Made by a program: the position numbers and the translations under genes | The notes under the pieces: generated by a model | Told to the model about the DNA's origin: nothing | Database searches by the model: none | The model's input: only the letters and a program-made list of their open reading frames with translations | Part shown: in pieces, positions 27,092 through 36,171 of the stretch | How the letters are laid out: every line of letters starts with the position of its first letter | Numbering within the stretch: position 1 is the first letter of the stretch | DNA from: Leptolyngbya iicbica LK | Lineage (GTDB): Bacteria > Cyanobacteriota > Cyanobacteriia > Phormidesmidales > Phormidesmidaceae | Assembly: GCF_004212215.1 (NCBI RefSeq) | Contig: NZ_QVFV01000012.1 | Location: forward strand, 23,873 to 87,872 | Length of the DNA stretch: 64,000 nt | Reading direction: 5' to 3'

Positions 27092-27120
27092 AGAGCGTTG
27101 CTAAGCAGCGCTCTTTTTTT
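27092..27120 (+). terminator. intrinsic terminator of the DUF4912 gene
   Basis: AGAGCGTTGCT (27092-27102) pairs with AGCAGCGCTCT (27104-27114) with one G-T pair. Seven or more Ts follow. Confidence 0.9.
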
Positions 27121-27285
27121 GTGGCTGATATTGTGGCTGGTCGCAGGCGGCGAGGGGAGCGCTGAACTTCAACGAAACGCAACGATCGCGTGTCGCTGTT
27201 GCTCTCGGGGCAACCTGAACAGTATCAGGGGTGTGTTTCGTCGGGATGCATGCCTGAAGCATCATCTACCCGCAGTGTCCACATT

Positions 27286-30200
27286 ATGAATCCGCTACAA
27301 GATGTCTTCATTTCCTATGGACGGGCCGATAGTAAGCAGTTTGCCAAGCGGTTGAACGATCGCCTCGTTGCCGAGGGGTTGGAGGTGTGGTTTGATTTTG
27401 ACGACATTCCATTAGGGGTGGACTATCAAAAGCAAATTGATGACGGCATTGAAAAGGCGGACAACTTTCTCTTCATTATTTCGCCCCATGCCATTAACTC
27501 ACCCTATTGCCGCTTAGAAGTGGAACTGGCCCTGCAACGGGGCAAGCGCATCATTCCGGTATTGCATGTCGAAGCGATTGACCGAGAGCTGTGGCAGCAG
27601 CGATATCCCACGGGCACGGATGCCGAATGGGATGAGTACACCGCTGCAGGCAAACACGCCAGCTTTCCCAACATGCCGCCAGAGATTGGCAAAATTAATT
27701 GGGTGTACATGCGGGAAGACCTGGATGATTTTGAGGCCTCTTTTCAGGGACTGCTGGCGATTTTTGCCCGCGATCGCGACTACGTCCATCACCACACGAT
27801 GCTGCTGCAAGCGGCTCTGACCTGGGAAGCGCACCAGCGGCAGACCCCGTTTTTGCTGACTTCGGAGCAGCGATCGCAGGCTGAAAGCTGGCTACATCAG
27901 CGCTTTTCTGACCGCCAGCCCCCTTGTGAGCCAACGGTGTTGCATTGCGAATACATCACCGCCAGCATTAAACAGGCGCAGGGCGGCATGACAGCGGCCT
28001 TTTTGTCCTATGCAGACGAAGACAAAGCGGTGACGGAGCAGGTCCGGCAGTTGTTGATGCGGGAAGGCTTGACCGTCTGGACTAACTACACCGACTTGAC
28101 GACGGGGGAAGACTTTCAAAGCGCGATTGATCGAGGCATCGAAGCCACGGACACCCTGGTGTTGGTGGTGTCGCCTGCGGCGATCGCCTCCGCTTATTGT
28201 TACCACGAAGTGCAATATGCTCTGAGCTTGCACAAACGGATTGTGCCGCTGCTGTATCAACCCGTGGCGGGGGAACCGTTGGTCGAGGACTGGGCAGCGA
28301 TCCAGTCGTTGCAATATATCGATGTGACGCACTGGAGCGCCGCGACGCCGGTGCCGCAACGGGATGAACCGGCGGTCAGCCAGTTGCTCAACATTCTGCA
28401 AACGGATGCGGGCTATTACCAACGCCACAAAGTTGCCCTGACCCAAGCGCTCAAGTGGGATCGCCAGAGCCGTCCCCCCGGCCTCTTGCTGCGGGGCAAT
28501 ACTCTCCGTCAATTTGAGGGATGGTTGGCGGTCGCCCAGGAGCGATCGCAGTCCCCCGCCCTCAGCTTGCAAACGGAGTTCATCGAGGCGAGCCGCAATC
28601 AGCCTGAAGATCTCACCCTGGATGTCTTTTTGGCCTATGCGGATGAGGATGTCGAGTTTGCGGCTCAACTCAATGCGGCGCTACAAAATCAGGGAAAAAG
28701 TACCTGGTTTGATGAGGAAAGTATCGACGCGGCAGCCGACTACCAAGCGGAACTGAACGAGGGCATTGAGCAGGCAGACAACATTGTCTTCATTGTTTCC
28801 CCAGCGGCGATCGCCCTCACGAGCTGCCTAAAGTCGCTGAGTTATGCTGCCAGCCTGGACAAACGGATCATTCCCGTACAGCTCCAGCCGGTGGAGGTGA
28901 CGAGTTTGCCCCCGGCCATCCAAGCGCTAAAAGCGATTGATTTTCAGACGTATCGGAGTGACTTTTACGAAAAATACAGTGAATTAGTGCGCACCTTAGA
29001 CCGCGATCGCGACCATATCCGGGGGCACACAAAATGGCTAAACCGCTCCCTGGAATGGGAGGCCGAGGGCCGCCCCAACGATATGCTGCTGCGGGGCAAT
29101 GAATTGGCCGTGGCGGAGGGGTGGTTGCAGCAGGCGATCGCACTCCACAAGCTCCCGGTTCCTAGTGCACTCCAAAAAACTTTTTGTCAGGAAAGCCGGG
29201 CCGTGGTGGCAGCGGCAGAGCAGGCCGAAAAAGAGCGTCAGGAAAAAATATTGCGCCTCCAGCAAGAACGGGCTCAGGAAGCGGAGGCCCGGCTGAGCGC
29301 CGAACAGCGCAGTGCACGGGTGCAAAAATTCTTTTTGGGGGCGGTGAGTGTCGGGTTTGCGATCGCCTGTGGGCTCAGTTTCTCGACCTGGAGGCAGTAT
29401 CACCGTTCGTTAATCAACGAACTCGTTGCCACCACCAAATCCAGCGCCGCTTTATTTGCCTCCAATCGCAAACTGCAAGCGATCGTTGAAGCCATTCGCG
29501 CCCAAAACCAGCTCAGCCAACTGCGGGGTGAGCATCCCGACTTGGCCGCTGCCGCCGATGAAGTGCTGCAACAAGCCATCTACGGTGTGCGAGCCACCAA
29601 CCAACTGGTCGGCCACGAAGACTGGGTGGTCGCCACCGCTTTTAGTCCCAACGGACAACAGTTGGCCAGTGGCGACAAAGCGGGAGTGATCAAAATTTGG
29701 CAAGCCGACGGCAAACTGCTGCATACCCTGGCCGCCCATGACCGGGGCGTCTGGGGCTTGGCCTTTAGCCCCGATGAGCAGCACCTCGTGTCCGGTGGGG
29801 CCGATCACCAAGTCCGCATTTGGGATACCGACGGCACCCTGGTGCGCACCCTGAGCGGTCATGAAGATATTGTGGCGGGGGTAGCCTACAGTCCCGATGG
29901 TCGGGTCATTGCGTCCGTCAGTGTGGATCAAACTCTGCGTTTGTGGACGGCAGCGGGTGAGCCCATGGGCGTGTTTGATCAAAATAAAGGCTACGTCGTC
30001 TCAGTGGCCTTTAGTCCTGACAGTCGCCAGGTGGCGGCCACCACCACCGATGGCCTGGTGACCATCTGGAACCGGACGGGAGAAAAAGTGGCCGTTTTGA
30101 AGGGGCATACTGGCCCAGTGTGGAATGTCGCCTTTAGCCCTGATGGTCAAACGATCGCGTCCGTGGGCGCCGATGGCACCATCAAACTGTGGAGCCTCGA

Positions 30201-31428
30201 CGGCACCCTGATCAAAACCATGGAGGGCCATCGCGATGATGTGGAAGGGATCGCTTTCAGCCCTGATGGGCAGTACATCGTATCGGGTGGGGCCGACCAT
30301 ACCGTGCGGCTGTGGCGGCGGGATGGTACCCCCATCGCCATCTTTCGCGGTCACGAAGATTGGGTCTGGTCGGTCAGCATGAGTCCCGATGGCCAAACCA
30401 TTGCTTCCGGGGGGGGCGATAACTTGGTCACCCTCTGGCGCTTGAGCGACTTATTCACCACCTTAGAGGGCCATTCGACCGAGGTGTGGGATGTGGCGAT
30501 GAGCCCTAACAACCAATTAATTGCCTCCGCCGTAGGAGATGGCACCGTCTGGCTGTGGGAGCGCGATGGCAGCTTGCGCCAGCAAATTAAAGCCCACACC
30601 AGCGGGATTGAACAGGTGGCCTTTAGTCCCGATAGTCAGGCGATCGCCACCGCCAGCTGGGATACGACGATCAAGCTCTGGGATTTAGCTGGCAACTTGC
30701 AGCAAACCTTTGAGGGCCACGACAACTGGGTACTGGGGGTGCGTTTCAGTCCCGATGGCCAATTGCTGGCCTCTTGCAGTGAAGACGGCACCGTGCGCAT
30801 CTGGCAGCGTACCGGCGAAAGCGTGGCGGTGATGGGGGTGGGCGAAAACTATGGCGCGGCGGATGGGCTCAGCTTTAGCCCCGACGGCCAATTCATTGCC
30901 GTGGCGTTTGAAGATCACGTCGTCCGCATTTGGGATCGCGCGGGCAACTTGGTGCAAGAACTGATCGGCCATGAGGGACCGGTCTACAGCACCGCATTTA
31001 GTCCCGATGGTCAGATGCTGGCTTCTGCCGGGGCCGATCGCACCATTCGTCTGTGGAATCGGGACGGTGAATTACTACAAACGCTCACTGGGCATGAAGA
31101 CTGGGTGTGGCGAGTCGCCTTTAGCCCGGATGGGCAGACCTTAGCCTCAGGGGGCAACGATCGCACGGTTCGCCTCTGGTCGGTGGACGGCATGTTATTA
31201 AAAACTTTCCGGGGACACCAGGCGGCCGTCGAGGGGATTCAGTTCAGTCCCGATGGTCAGACCCTCGCCTCCGCCAGTTGGGACACCCGTGTCATTTTAT
31301 GGAATCTGGAGGAAGCGGGGGATATTGATCCCCTGACCTATGGCTGCGATTGGATTCGGGGATACTTAGCCCACAGTGCCGATGTAGACGATCAAGATCG
31401 GACGTTATGCGATCGGGCCGCGCCTTAA
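27286..31428 (+). CDS. triple-TIR, transmembrane, 14-WD40 repeat protein
   Basis: From the ATG at 27286 the protein has 1380 residues. Three TIR domains lie at about 4-150, 236-360 and 445-560. Each is followed by a similar linker of 70-80 residues (HTMLLQAALTWEA, HKVALTQALKWDR, HTKWLNRSLEWEA). TIR1 and TIR2 keep the NADase-type Glu (E78 in YCRLE, E308 in YCYHE), while TIR3 has Ser517 instead. Residues 643-680 form a Glu/Gln/Arg coiled coil and 682-702 a membrane helix. Fourteen WD40 repeats run from about 776 to 1345, enough for two seven-bladed propellers. The C-terminus (CDWIRGYLAHSADVDDQDRTLC) and the pre-WD40 linker resemble those of STAND signalling proteins, but no P-loop NTPase is present. 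It may be a sensor-effector in defence or stress signalling. Confidence 0.92.
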   Translation: MNPLQDVFISYGRADSKQFAKRLNDRLVAEGLEVWFDFDDIPLGVDYQKQIDDGIEKADNFLFIISPHAINSPYCRLEVELALQRGKRIIPVLHVEAIDRELWQQRYPTGTDAEWDEYTAAGKHASFPNMPPEIGKINWVYMREDLDDFEASFQGLLAIFARDRDYVHHHTMLLQAALTWEAHQRQTPFLLTSEQRSQAESWLHQRFSDRQPPCEPTVLHCEYITASIKQAQGGMTAAFLSYADEDKAVTEQVRQLLMREGLTVWTNYTDLTTGEDFQSAIDRGIEATDTLVLVVSPAAIASAYCYHEVQYALSLHKRIVPLLYQPVAGEPLVEDWAAIQSLQYIDVTHWSAATPVPQRDEPAVSQLLNILQTDAGYYQRHKVALTQALKWDRQSRPPGLLLRGNTLRQFEGWLAVAQERSQSPALSLQTEFIEASRNQPEDLTLDVFLAYADEDVEFAAQLNAALQNQGKSTWFDEESIDAAADYQAELNEGIEQADNIVFIVSPAAIALTSCLKSLSYAASLDKRIIPVQLQPVEVTSLPPAIQALKAIDFQTYRSDFYEKYSELVRTLDRDRDHIRGHTKWLNRSLEWEAEGRPNDMLLRGNELAVAEGWLQQAIALHKLPVPSALQKTFCQESRAVVAAAEQAEKERQEKILRLQQERAQEAEARLSAEQRSARVQKFFLGAVSVGFAIACGLSFSTWRQYHRSLINELVATTKSSAALFASNRKLQAIVEAIRAQNQLSQLRGEHPDLAAAADEVLQQAIYGVRATNQLVGHEDWVVATAFSPNGQQLASGDKAGVIKIWQADGKLLHTLAAHDRGVWGLAFSPDEQHLVSGGADHQVRIWDTDGTLVRTLSGHEDIVAGVAYSPDGRVIASVSVDQTLRLWTAAGEPMGVFDQNKGYVVSVAFSPDSRQVAATTTDGLVTIWNRTGEKVAVLKGHTGPVWNVAFSPDGQTIASVGADGTIKLWSLDGTLIKTMEGHRDDVEGIAFSPDGQYIVSGGADHTVRLWRRDGTPIAIFRGHEDWVWSVSMSPDGQTIASGGGDNLVTLWRLSDLFTTLEGHSTEVWDVAMSPNNQLIASAVGDGTVWLWERDGSLRQQIKAHTSGIEQVAFSPDSQAIATASWDTTIKLWDLAGNLQQTFEGHDNWVLGVRFSPDGQLLASCSEDGTVRIWQRTGESVAVMGVGENYGAADGLSFSPDGQFIAVAFEDHVVRIWDRAGNLVQELIGHEGPVYSTAFSPDGQMLASAGADRTIRLWNRDGELLQTLTGHEDWVWRVAFSPDGQTLASGGNDRTVRLWSVDGMLLKTFRGHQAAVEGIQFSPDGQTLASASWDTRVILWNLEEAGDIDPLTYGCDWIRGYLAHSADVDDQDRTLCDRAAP

Positions 31429-31607
31429 CTTAGCAGGCCGGGATTGCTCAGTCGCCAACCCGGTCATCCTGTATCCGCACTCAGCCCGTCGAACCAATCC
31501 AGGCAATGTTTAAGGGGGAACAGGTTTTGCTAACCAAACTGGGTATCAGTCAGCGGCTCGATGGCCTTCTCGGTAAAATCTCGCCAACCGATTGCAGGCG
31601 AGCCTGA

Positions 31608-32153
31608 TCAGATCCCCGGTTCCGTATCTCGCAGGCGACGCATCAACCAATCAAACCGAATACCACCGAGCTTCATGTTGTCTGCCATATCCGACGACAG
31701 CAGCGCTTGATTGAGTTCGGTGGGCTCCCAAAATTCCGCCTCCAAATGCTTGACCGTGCCCCTCAGACGAATCGACAACAGGGTTGCTAGAGATTGATAC
31801 CAGCGTTTCGCAAAGCCAATATCCTGATCAAGCTTGCGGTTTAGCACCGATCGCTCCACCATGAGCACCACCGACGGTTCACTCGCAGTCACCGTCGCCG
31901 ACGGTGGCAAATGATCGACAAATGACATTTCGCCCATCACCTCACCGCTCGACAGACGCGCGATGTAAGCCTTGGGAGAATGGTCTAGCGACACCAAAAA
32001 CTGCCCTGTCAAGATCAGGTAGATCGCGTCAATCAATTCCCCTTCACGAATCAAGACTTCACCATCGGCGAGTTCACGTCGGGTTCCTGCAGTCACTAGC
32101 CAATCCACATCTTCGTCTTCCAAGATGCCTAATATAAATAGAATGCGTTCCAT
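31608..32153 (-). CDS. stand-alone cyclic nucleotide-binding domain protein
   Basis: This 181-residue protein has one cNMP-binding (Crp-type) beta-barrel at about 5-125: ELADGEVLIREGELIDAIYLILTGQFLVSL, LSSGEVMGEMSFVDHLPPSATVTA and VVLMVERSVLNRKL. The phosphate-binding cassette (GEMSFVDHLPPSATV) lacks the Arg needed for tight cAMP binding, so ligand binding is doubtful. The C-terminal 55 residues show no helix-turn-helix, so it is not a transcription factor by itself. It is convergent with the TIR-WD40 gene. The role is unknown. It may regulate a partner by protein contact. Confidence 0.85.
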   Translation of the reverse strand: MERILFILGILEDEDVDWLVTAGTRRELADGEVLIREGELIDAIYLILTGQFLVSLDHSPKAYIARLSSGEVMGEMSFVDHLPPSATVTASEPSVVLMVERSVLNRKLDQDIGFAKRWYQSLATLLSIRLRGTVKHLEAEFWEPTELNQALLSSDMADNMKLGGIRFDWLMRRLRDTEPGI

Positions 32154-32260
32154 GGCTTAAATCTGTCCTAAGTGGATTGATCGTCGCTTAACGGCTAATT
32201 GCTTCGCAGCAGCAGGTACAAGATGTGGGACGAGATACTTACGGTTAATAACGAGTTGCA

Positions 32261-33070
32261 GTGTTGTTTACAGATATCGATGCGGTAGAAGTCCGAGCCT
32301 ATTTCCTTGGGCAAAAAGTTGACTTACAACCCTTTACTCAAACGGCCCCGCTGGCGGTAGATCCCCTGACAATTCATAGTGGTGACGACAATTGTGTCGT
32401 CTTATTTGATTATGGAGTGGCGGTCTTATTCGGCTTTTCTGGCATTGAGGAAGCTAAGTTTTTGAACGATATTCAAGGACTGATTGTAAGCCCGTTTGAC
32501 AAACCTGAGACAGAAGACGTGCTAATTCGTCAGGCCCCGGTTAATGAAGGCAAAGTCGAAGGCGGGGTGATTTTGGTGCCGCAGTTTGATGTTCCCGTAT
32601 TGCAACTGGTGGCTCATGTCTTAGCCAAGAGCGTGGTGCTGGATCAGTATGAGGCCGAAACGGCGCAAGTCTTTGATTTGATTGAACCCTTTGCGGCTAG
32701 CCTCCAGCAGCCCAAGTCGCCCCGCCACGGGGCCAAGATTTTGCTCAATCAAATTGGCAACTCATTGCTCATCCATCACAAAATTGTGGGTCGGGTGGAA
32801 ATCGTCGATAAGCCGGAACTGCTGTGGGAATATCCCGAACTGGATCGGTTTTATGCCCGAGTTGAGGATGAGTATGAAATTCGGGAACGGCACTCATCTC
32901 TAGACCGCAAGCTGGATCTGGTGTCGCGTACGGCTGAGACCGCGCTGGACATTCAGCAACAAAATACGGGCCTGCGGCTGGAATGGTATGTCGTGATCTT
33001 AATTGTGATTGAAGTTCTGTTATCGGTTTATGAGCTGATAATGATGAATAAATCCCTGACAGGAGGATAA
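32261..33070 (+). CDS. RMD1/YagE (DUF155) family protein
   Basis: A 269-residue member of the family containing yeast RMD1 and bacterial YagE. Landmarks are VRAYFLGQKVDLQPF, CVVLFDYGVAVLFGFSGIEEAKFL, LAKSVVLDQYEAET, LLNQIGNSLLIHHKIVGRVEIVDKPELLWEYPELDRFY, and RKLDLVSRTAETALDIQQQNT. The C-terminus carries one membrane helix (WYVVILIVIEVLLSVYELIMM). Translation begins at GTG 32261. A downstream TTG is possible. In mitochondria, homologues affect ribosome or translation maintenance. The bacterial role is unknown. The next gene starts 2 bp after the stop behind GGAGG, so the two form an operon. Confidence 0.88.
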   Translation: MLFTDIDAVEVRAYFLGQKVDLQPFTQTAPLAVDPLTIHSGDDNCVVLFDYGVAVLFGFSGIEEAKFLNDIQGLIVSPFDKPETEDVLIRQAPVNEGKVEGGVILVPQFDVPVLQLVAHVLAKSVVLDQYEAETAQVFDLIEPFAASLQQPKSPRHGAKILLNQIGNSLLIHHKIVGRVEIVDKPELLWEYPELDRFYARVEDEYEIRERHSSLDRKLDLVSRTAETALDIQQQNTGLRLEWYVVILIVIEVLLSVYELIMMNKSLTGG

Positions 33071-33072
33071 CT

Positions 33073-33894
33073 ATGGGGGCCATTGTCGAAGTGACGAGCC
33101 CGACCTTTGAAGAGGCGGTGCTAGAGCAGTCGTATCAAATGCCAGTGGTGATCGATTTTTATGCCCAGTGGTGTGGCCCCTGCCAAATGTTGAAACCTTT
33201 GTTGGAAAAGCTGACTCAGGAGTACGAGTTTACGCTGGCGAAGGTGGATATTGACCAAAGTCCCGAGCTGGCGCGGATTTATCACGTGGAGGGAGTGCCT
33301 GATGTCAAGGTGGCGGTGAAGGGAGAGATGTTCAACGGATTTGTTGGCATGTTGGACGAGGGCCAACTGCGATCGTTTTTAGAACAGCTCAATCTCAAGT
33401 CCCAGTTTGAGGAAGCGTTGGCCGAGTTGGCGACGATTCGCACGACCGGAGATCGGAGGCAACTACAAGAGAAATACGCGGAGCTGTTGCGACAGTATCC
33501 CGATCGCCCTCAATTGCTGCTCGATGCCGCACAGTTTTACCTCAGCCAAAAGGAGTTTGACGAAGCGATCGCCCTGCTAGACCGTATCGACCCGCTACAA
33601 AAGCCCTATGGTGACCAAGCCCAAGCCGTGCGATCGCTGATGGAATTTCATCAAACGGTGGCGGAGCTAAGCCCTGACAGTGAAGCGGATGAGCTGTATC
33701 TGGCCGGAGCAAAAGCGGCGATCGCGGGTGACTATGAAGCGGGGCTGGCGCAATTTTTGGCGCTGGTGCAGTGCGATCGCAAATATCGCGCCGATGCTGG
33801 CCGCAAATCCATGCTGACCTTATTCAACCTGTTGGGCAACGACCACCCCTTGACCCAGACCTACCGCAAACAACTGATGCAGACCCTTTATTAG
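33073..33894 (+). CDS. CnoX/YbbN-like thioredoxin-TPR protein
   Basis: A 273-residue protein with a thioredoxin domain (1-110) carrying the full active site WCGPC (C34 and C37). It is followed by TPR-like helical repeats (AELLRQYPDRPQLLLDAAQFYLSQKEFDEAIALLDRI and further). The layout matches CnoX/YbbN, a redox-linked holdase that protects folding proteins and hands them to GroEL. E. coli CnoX lacks the second Cys, whereas this one keeps both and could also reduce disulfides. It is translationally coupled to the upstream RMD1 gene. Confidence 0.9.
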   Translation: MGAIVEVTSPTFEEAVLEQSYQMPVVIDFYAQWCGPCQMLKPLLEKLTQEYEFTLAKVDIDQSPELARIYHVEGVPDVKVAVKGEMFNGFVGMLDEGQLRSFLEQLNLKSQFEEALAELATIRTTGDRRQLQEKYAELLRQYPDRPQLLLDAAQFYLSQKEFDEAIALLDRIDPLQKPYGDQAQAVRSLMEFHQTVAELSPDSEADELYLAGAKAAIAGDYEAGLAQFLALVQCDRKYRADAGRKSMLTLFNLLGNDHPLTQTYRKQLMQTLY

Positions 33895-34121
33895 CCGTGG
33901 TTGGGCGGCTGGGTCAGAGGGTGATTGGGTCGCTGGGTGCCTGGAACCGCTGCAAGTCAGCGAAAGAGACTGCTGTTAGCAGCGTAGCCCTTACGGCGGC
34001 AACCCTGAGAATGCTAAATCGCTGAGACCTAAGGTTTAGAGGCTGCCAGCTCTGCCGACTTCTAACTCAATCCTTCTTTACCGCTATGCCCCTGCCGCGC
34101 TCACACCCACTCACCCACTTC

Positions 34122-34138
34122 ACCCTGCCACCCTCACA
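34122..34138. repeat. 17-bp copy of the hom-prmC intergenic repeat
   Basis: ACCCTGCCACCCTCACA is identical to 19890-19906. It lies in a C-rich low-complexity stretch (34086-34150) ending just at the tenA stop. The 249-bp gap between the CnoX-like gene and tenA also carries GGGT-rich simple sequence at 33900-33945 and no gene. Confidence 0.7.
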
Positions 34139-34143
34139 CTCTG

Positions 34144-34770
34144 CTACTCCCCCACTTGCCACGCCGCATCAAAAAAGTCATATTCACACTGCATCGCATA
34201 GCGAAACGTTTCTGCTGCGAGCTCATTGTCGGGACTGTATTGATCAACCAAAGTCTCGAGCTGCGCTGCCAGGGGCTCAAAGTCTTGGCTGCTATAGGTC
34301 CGGACCCAGTCACCATACTCATGAGTCGGAATGCCCTGACTGGCGAGCGATTGGCCGATGAACGCATATAAACGCATACAGGGCGACATCGCGATCGCCG
34401 TGAGACCCGCTGTTTGCTGCCAAGCCGTCGCTAACAAAAAGTCGGTATAGCGCCGTGTCGCGCCGCCAGGGTGCACTGCGGACAAATCCACCCCCCACGC
34501 TTTGGCATAGTGGCCGTGCAGTTTGAGCTCATGCAATACGCCTCCAGCTAGCTCATGAAAGGTCATGAATCCTGGCCAATCCGGTGCCTTAGCCGCCGCC
34601 ACGCTGTAGGCCCGCGCAAACGCTTCGAGAAAGAAGGCATCTTGCCCCACGTAATAGGCAAAGGTGTCTCGTGGCAAGGTGCCGTCATAGATTCCCTGGA
34701 CAAAGGGATGAGTCAGGCAAGCCTGGGCTAAATCTTGGTTGGCTTGCCAAAGGCGCTGAGACAAAGTCAT
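34144..34770 (-). CDS. tenA: TenA family aminopyrimidine aminohydrolase (thiaminase II)
   Basis: This enzyme hydrolyses 4-amino-5-aminomethyl-2-methylpyrimidine, a thiamin breakdown product, so the pyrimidine can be salvaged for thiamin synthesis. The 208 residues are all-helical. The catalytic residues known from Bacillus TenA appear: D44 in YVGQDAFFLEAF, the nucleophile C131 in AMSPCMRLY, and a C-terminal Glu in CEYDFFDAAW. This is the TenA_C (Cys) type. No thiamin riboswitch is evident upstream. The gene lies alone on the minus strand between the CnoX-like gene and a cNMP-binding protein gene. Confidence 0.92.
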   Translation of the reverse strand: MTLSQRLWQANQDLAQACLTHPFVQGIYDGTLPRDTFAYYVGQDAFFLEAFARAYSVAAAKAPDWPGFMTFHELAGGVLHELKLHGHYAKAWGVDLSAVHPGGATRRYTDFLLATAWQQTAGLTAIAMSPCMRLYAFIGQSLASQGIPTHEYGDWVRTYSSQDFEPLAAQLETLVDQYSPDNELAAETFRYAMQCEYDFFDAAWQVGE

Positions 34771-34868
34771 TACAAAGTCAATGTAAGCAACCTCTCTCTT
34801 GTAACCGAAGTGGGGGCATGAGCTCTACCCAAATCTGCTTCAACAGAGCGATTACCAACGCGATCGCG

Positions 34869-35453
34869 TTAATGCGGAAAGCTGCCGTAGGGAAAGCCCG
34901 CATTCTCATCCACCAGGGCATATGCGCCATTGTCGGCCATCGCCGCAGCGGATAACGGCATATCCTGCGCTTCACTGCCATACATAAAGTCTGGTTGGCG
35001 AGGGGGTTCCTGCGCCGCCTGTCGTTTGTCTTGCAGGTCTTTGTTCAATTCACGAATGCGGCGAGATAGCAAGCGAATGATATTGATGGCGATCCCCGGT
35101 GTTTCATCGATCGCTTCGTAAAGTTGGTTCTGCGTGAGAATCAGGCAATCACATTCTTCTAACGTGGTGACCGAGGCTGATCGCGGCTCCGCATCAAATA
35201 GCGACATTTCCCCAAAACACGCGCCCGCATCTAGCTCAGCTAAGGTTTGACCATCTTTGCGATGCACTTTGACCTGTCCTTTCACCACAATGTAGAGCGC
35301 CCGTCCTTCATGGCCCTCAGTCAAAATGGTGTGTCGCTCAGGAAACGAGATCTCATCCATGATCGACACCAGTCTGATCAAAAAGTCATCCCTTAACTCG
35401 TTGAAGATCGGGACTTCTCGAACAAACAGTAAGCGGTCAACACTCGTCAGCAT
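34869..35453 (-). CDS. cyclic nucleotide-binding domain protein
   Basis: A 194-residue protein with a cNMP-binding barrel at about 8-130: FNELRDDFLIRLVSIMDEISFPERHTILTEGHEGRALYIVVKGQVKVHRKDG, then ACFGEMSLFDAEPRSASVTT. The cassette GEMSLFDAEPRSASV keeps the Arg-Ser-Ala order, so it could bind a cyclic nucleotide. A helix RLLSRRIRELNKDLQDKRQAA follows, then a Pro-rich tail. There is no DNA-binding domain. It is a second, better-conserved stand-alone cNMP protein within 4 kb of the one at 31608. The function is unknown. Confidence 0.85.
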   Translation of the reverse strand: MLTSVDRLLFVREVPIFNELRDDFLIRLVSIMDEISFPERHTILTEGHEGRALYIVVKGQVKVHRKDGQTLAELDAGACFGEMSLFDAEPRSASVTTLEECDCLILTQNQLYEAIDETPGIAINIIRLLSRRIRELNKDLQDKRQAAQEPPRQPDFMYGSEAQDMPLSAAAMADNGAYALVDENAGFPYGSFPH

Positions 35454-35703
35454 ACAAAGTCAAACATTCACCCCAAGCATAACAACGGTTACTCAGCCGA
35501 CCTTGGCGCCGGGGAGAATCTTTAAGGAACCGGCATTTGACCATCAAGGATACGTCAGAATCCTGAACTCTGTGGCGAAATTTGTCTGCGGTGCCAAACA
35601 TTGGTCAAGATGGCCTGCATTGCCTGAAGTTGGCGACTTTGCGCTTCAGGGAGCTCTACTCTGGAGAACGAGCGATCGCGGCCCACTCTCTGATCGATCT
35701 AGC

Positions 35704-36171
35704 TTACTGGCGTTGCAGCACGGCTTGTCTTTCGGCAACTTGCTTCAACCGCCGCAATTGAGCCTCCATATCTTGCTTAGTCAGCTTGGCCGCAAACGTA
35801 TTGAAACCAAAGGCGACGATGGGATTGGGTACGGCAAACTGAAACCGATTTAGCAGCAAGGTGCCGCGCTCATTGGGCTGACATTCCCAGCGATCGCGCC
35901 CCTCAAAAAAGCCCTCAAACTCCCACACAATCAATCCCGGTGCGCGTTCTACCACCGTGCTGATGAGCGTTGGCTGCCACACAGGCAATTGAATGATGAA
36001 CTGACTCTTGCCGCCCAATTCAGTATCCCAAGTGTCGCCCATCGGCTCGCAACGCAGGGCCGGATTGAGCCACTGATGCATGAGGGCGAGATCGGTCACA
36101 CAGTGCTCAACTAGCGTCGCATTCGTCGCCACTTGAATGGATTGCTCAAAAACTTGTTCTGAATGTGCCAT
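35704..36171 (-). CDS. SRPBCC (START-like) family protein
   Basis: A 155-residue helix-grip protein. The N-terminus FEQSIQVATNATLVEHCVTDLALMHQWLNPALRCEPMG is typical of polyketide cyclase/SRPBCC members. The long C-terminal helix (PIVAFGFNTFAAKLTKQDMEAQLRRLKQVAE) closes the hydrophobic pocket. Such proteins bind lipids, pigments or aromatic compounds. The ligand cannot be predicted. Start at ATG 36171. It is divergent from the mechanosensitive-channel-like gene across a 452-bp gap. Confidence 0.8.
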   Translation of the reverse strand: MAHSEQVFEQSIQVATNATLVEHCVTDLALMHQWLNPALRCEPMGDTWDTELGGKSQFIIQLPVWQPTLISTVVERAPGLIVWEFEGFFEGRDRWECQPNERGTLLLNRFQFAVPNPIVAFGFNTFAAKLTKQDMEAQLRRLKQVAERQAVLQRQ

